Program-made: the position numbers and the translations under genes
Part shown: piece after piece, positions 61,943-64,000 of the stretch
How the letters are laid out: each line of letters starts with the position of its first letter
Numbering within the stretch: the first letter of the stretch is position 1
Assembly (NCBI RefSeq): GCF_008329705.1
Contig: NZ_VTSX01000020.1
Location: 41,845-105,844, forward strand
Reading direction: 5' to 3'
DNA length: 64,000 nucleotides
From: Chryseobacterium sp. SN22
GTDB taxonomy: Bacteria; Bacteroidota; Bacteroidia; Flavobacteriales; Weeksellaceae
The notes under the pieces: model-generated
Database searches by the model: none
What the model saw: the letters and a program-made list of their open reading frames with translations, nothing else
What the model was told of the DNA's origin: nothing

Positions 61943-63211
61943 ATGTTACAAGTCAATTTTTTGCGCGACAACAAAGAGCGCGTTTTAGAAGGTCTTCAAA
62001 AAAGACAATTCAAGAATCTTGAGTTGGTAGATGAGGCTATTGCTACTGACGAAGAAAGAAAGAAAATCCAGTTTGAATTGGATTCCCAGCTTTCCGAAAT
62101 CAATAAAATCTCCAAAGAAATCGGGCTTTTAATGAAAGAGGGAAAGAAAGAGGAAGCACAATCAGCAAAATCTAAAACCGCACAGTATAAGGAGTCGACG
62201 TCGGAATTGAAATCTCAGTTGGATGTCAAGGAAAAAGAATTGATTAATATTCTGTACCAGTTACCGAACATTCCGAACGAACTGGTAAAAAGCGGTATTT
62301 CTGCGGATGATAACGAGATCATTTACCAGTCTCATGACGTGGAGGGTCTTGGTGAAGGCGCAATCCCACACTGGGAGCTGGCTAAAAAATACAACCTGAT
62401 CGATTTCGAGCTGGGCGTAAAAATTGCCGGCGCAGGATTTCCCGTTTATTTAGGAAAAGGAGCCAGACTGCAAAGAGCATTGGTTCAATATTTCCTGGAC
62501 AAAAATGTTGAAAAAGGCTATATGGAAGTCAATCCGCCGCACGTGGTTAATGAAGCTTCAGGGTACGGAACCGGTCAGCTGCCGGATAAAGAAGGGCAGA
62601 TGTACTACATCCAGGCGGATGATTTATACCTGATCCCGACGGCGGAAGTTCCGGTAACCAACCTGTACCGCGATGTCTTACTGGATGAGAAAGATTTACC
62701 TATAAAAAATACTGCTTTTTCACAATGCTACAGAAGGGAAGCAGGAAGCTATGGTGCCCATGTAAGAGGACTGAACCGCCTTCACCAGTTTGAAAAAGTA
62801 GAAATCGTAAGGATCGAAAAGCCTGAAAATTCATATGCTGTTCTTGAAGAAATGGTGGAGCATATTAAGGAAATCCTGAGTGATCTTGAACTGCCATACC
62901 GGGTATTAAGACTGTGTGGCGGCGATACTGGCTTCGCGTCTGCCATGACGTATGACTTTGAAGTATGGAGCGCGGCCCAGGAAATGTGGCTGGAAGTAAG
63001 TTCCGTCTCCAATTTTGAAACCTTTCAGGCTAACCGATTGAAATGCCGTTACAAAGCGGCCGGAAAATCCCAGCTGGTCCACACCCTGAATGGTTCTGCC
63101 ATGGCCTTACCAAGAATTATGGCTGCCTTGCTGGAAAACAACCAGACCGAAGAAGGCATCAAGCTTCCGAAGAAGATTGCGGAATATGCGAGGTTTGATA
63201 TGATTAATTAA
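61943..63211 (+). CDS. serS: Serine-tRNA ligase
   Basis: Charges tRNA-Ser (and tRNA-Sec). 422 aa, the usual length. The N-terminal coiled-coil arm (about residues 30-105, rich in Lys and Glu) binds the long variable arm. Class II motif 2 is CYRREAGSYGAHVRGLNRLH followed by QFEKVEIV, and motif 3 is in LNGSAMALPRIMAALLENNQ. LIPTAEVPVTN is the conserved serine-binding segment. Confidence 0.97.
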   Translation: MLQVNFLRDNKERVLEGLQKRQFKNLELVDEAIATDEERKKIQFELDSQLSEINKISKEIGLLMKEGKKEEAQSAKSKTAQYKESTSELKSQLDVKEKELINILYQLPNIPNELVKSGISADDNEIIYQSHDVEGLGEGAIPHWELAKKYNLIDFELGVKIAGAGFPVYLGKGARLQRALVQYFLDKNVEKGYMEVNPPHVVNEASGYGTGQLPDKEGQMYYIQADDLYLIPTAEVPVTNLYRDVLLDEKDLPIKNTAFSQCYRREAGSYGAHVRGLNRLHQFEKVEIVRIEKPENSYAVLEEMVEHIKEILSDLELPYRVLRLCGGDTGFASAMTYDFEVWSAAQEMWLEVSSVSNFETFQANRLKCRYKAAGKSQLVHTLNGSAMALPRIMAALLENNQTEEGIKLPKKIAEYARFDMIN

Positions 63212-63233
63212 AAGATATTTTAGAATAACAGAG

Positions 63234-63264
63234 AGGCTATCCAATTTTTGGATAGCCTTTTTAA
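63234..63264 (+). terminator. Rho-independent terminator after serS
   Basis: An 11-bp perfect stem (AGGCTATCCAA / TTGGATAGCCT) with a 3-nt loop and T-run. Confidence 0.85.
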
Positions 63265-63328
63265 TTTTCCTCATTTTAATTGTTAGGTTAGATTTTTACT
63301 CGTTTCAAGAAAGAAATATATAATAAAA

Positions 63329-63352
63329 AACCGCTCTCGTGAGAAAGCGGTT
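63329..63352 (-). terminator. Rho-independent terminator for the minus-strand gene
   Basis: A 7-bp stem (AACCGCT / AGCGGTT); read on the minus strand it is followed by TTTTTTATTAT. It lies just after the stop of the gene at 63362-63769. Confidence 0.7.
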
Positions 63353-63361
63353 ATTTAGATA

Positions 63362-63769
63362 TTAACGATTTATCGTCATTAAAGTTTCCTCGGAAACCTG
63401 ATATTCACCTTTCTGATAGGTATCTTTACTTGAAAGTAATACTTCGTAAGTATAAATACCTTTTGGCAAATTAAACGTACACTCTTTCTCGTCTTTTTGT
63501 ATCACGAGTTCTTTTTTTATATCTTCATCTTCTATTTTACCATTGAGCTTTACGATAATTTTTTCATCCATCTTATTCTTAAAACAGAAGCTGTCTACCG
63601 TTTTTGCGTTGGGATCTACCGTTTTTTTGCCACTGCCTTTTAAAGCAATATAGCCTTGTACCAGTATGTTTCCAATTGCTAAGCCTTTGTCTAAACCAGA
63701 CATAGTGGTTTGGCATTTAAAATTTAATGAAAATAGGATGATGAAGAAAAGAAGAAGTTTTGATTTCAT
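63362..63769 (-). CDS. Small secreted protein of unknown function
   Basis: 135 aa with a signal peptide (MKSKLLLFFIILFSLNFKCQ; the cysteine could alternatively be a lipobox). The mature part has an Ig-like strand pattern: FCFKNKMDEKIIVKLNGKIE, CTFNLPKGIYTYEVLLSS and GEYQVSEETLMTINR. The LPKGIYTYEV segment resembles the last strands of a carboxypeptidase-regulatory-like or type IX-like fold, but no type IX motif is present. Function unknown. Confidence 0.65.
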   Translation of the reverse strand: MKSKLLLFFIILFSLNFKCQTTMSGLDKGLAIGNILVQGYIALKGSGKKTVDPNAKTVDSFCFKNKMDEKIIVKLNGKIEDEDIKKELVIQKDEKECTFNLPKGIYTYEVLLSSKDTYQKGEYQVSEETLMTINR

Positions 63770-63921
63770 ATTTTCATGATCAAATTTCTTAAAGTCTTAA
63801 TATTAAAAGAAAATTTTTTACTTTTTTAAAAGGATTTTCTTTTAATTATTATTGTAATGAGTTTTAGGTAATTTTACTTGTTTGTAAGTTTTCTGCCTCT
63901 AAAAGCTTAGATCGCAAATTA

Positions 63922-64000
63922 CTATCTTAGAGAGTTTAATTTTTTACTTACCTCTTCGTAATCTAATGTTCCAACTAATCTATAAACTACTTTTTTATTT
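63922..64000 (-). CDS. 3' end of a gene running off the window
   Basis: On the minus strand about 25 codons are open from the window edge to a TAG at 63922-63924, ending YRLVGTLDYEEVSKKLNSLR, a plausible helical C-terminus. The 150-bp stretch between this stop and 63770 is AT-rich and shows no gene. The call rests only on composition. Confidence 0.35.
   Translation of the reverse strand, partial: NKKVVYRLVGTLDYEEVSKKLNSLR

Overview
The window looks like chromosomal DNA of a flavobacterium, most likely Chryseobacterium or a close relative in the Weeksellaceae. The reasons are AT-rich spacers, almost no Shine-Dalgarno sequences, repeated use of the Bacteroidetes promoter (TTTG, about 20 nt, TAnnTTTG), type IX secretion sorting tails (YPNPT near the C-terminus), PorT-like barrels, DUF4251 and DUF4349 proteins, and a Chryseobacterium-type GG-leader bacteriocin-like peptide. 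No rRNA, tRNA, CRISPR array, insertion sequence or prophage was recognised.

Layout. 1-6.8 kb: end of an SGNH hydrolase, prs, rplY, sufS, then an ECF sigma factor operon with a membrane partner and an outer-membrane protein. 6.9-10.5 kb: divergent class II and class I fumarases and a small membrane protein. 10.6-17.8 kb: AraC regulator, two paralogous FISUMP secreted proteins and a secreted GH13 amylase. 17.8-18.96 kb: a 1.1 kb non-coding block with an 11-bp-phased array of about 20 DnaA-box-like 9-mers, a candidate replication origin. 18.96-27 kb: prfA, a secreted protein, prolyl oligopeptidase, a lipoprotein, methylmalonyl-CoA mutase and a small acidic protein. 27.3-31.7 kb: a tiny independent transcription unit, a flavobacterial-type intergenic repeat, and an RNA-repair/ribosome-rescue cassette (frameshifted basic protein, RtcB, nucleotidyltransferase-like gene broken by a pentanucleotide repeat, PrfH, TPR protein). 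31.9-38 kb: two monohaem cytochrome lipoproteins, meaB, DUF4251, an M48 protease and an Mla-like ABC importer with its own beta-barrel. 38-46.7 kb: sugar phosphotransferase, queE-folD, a decayed toxin-antitoxin pair, pgi, a decayed unknown gene, a GH125 mannosidase and a DUF4349 lipoprotein. 46.9-64 kb: acyl-CoA dehydrogenase, the bacteriocin-like peptide, an AI-2E family permease, lon, a PpiD-like foldase, an MCE/MlaD protein, two Fe-S oxidoreductase subunits, a glycosyltransferase-flippase pair, lipoproteins and serS.

Functional links. Methylmalonyl-CoA mutase (24.3 kb) and its chaperone GTPase MeaB (32.9 kb) serve one pathway. The MlaE-MlaF operon (36-38 kb) and the MlaD protein (55 kb) probably form one lipid transporter. 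RtcB and PrfH are an established pair for rescuing and repairing ribosomes with a cut decoding centre. The FISUMP proteins and the amylase are type IX secretion cargo.

Broken genes cluster at 27.7-30.5 kb and 41.0-44.0 kb. All calls come from reading the sequence; no database search was run.
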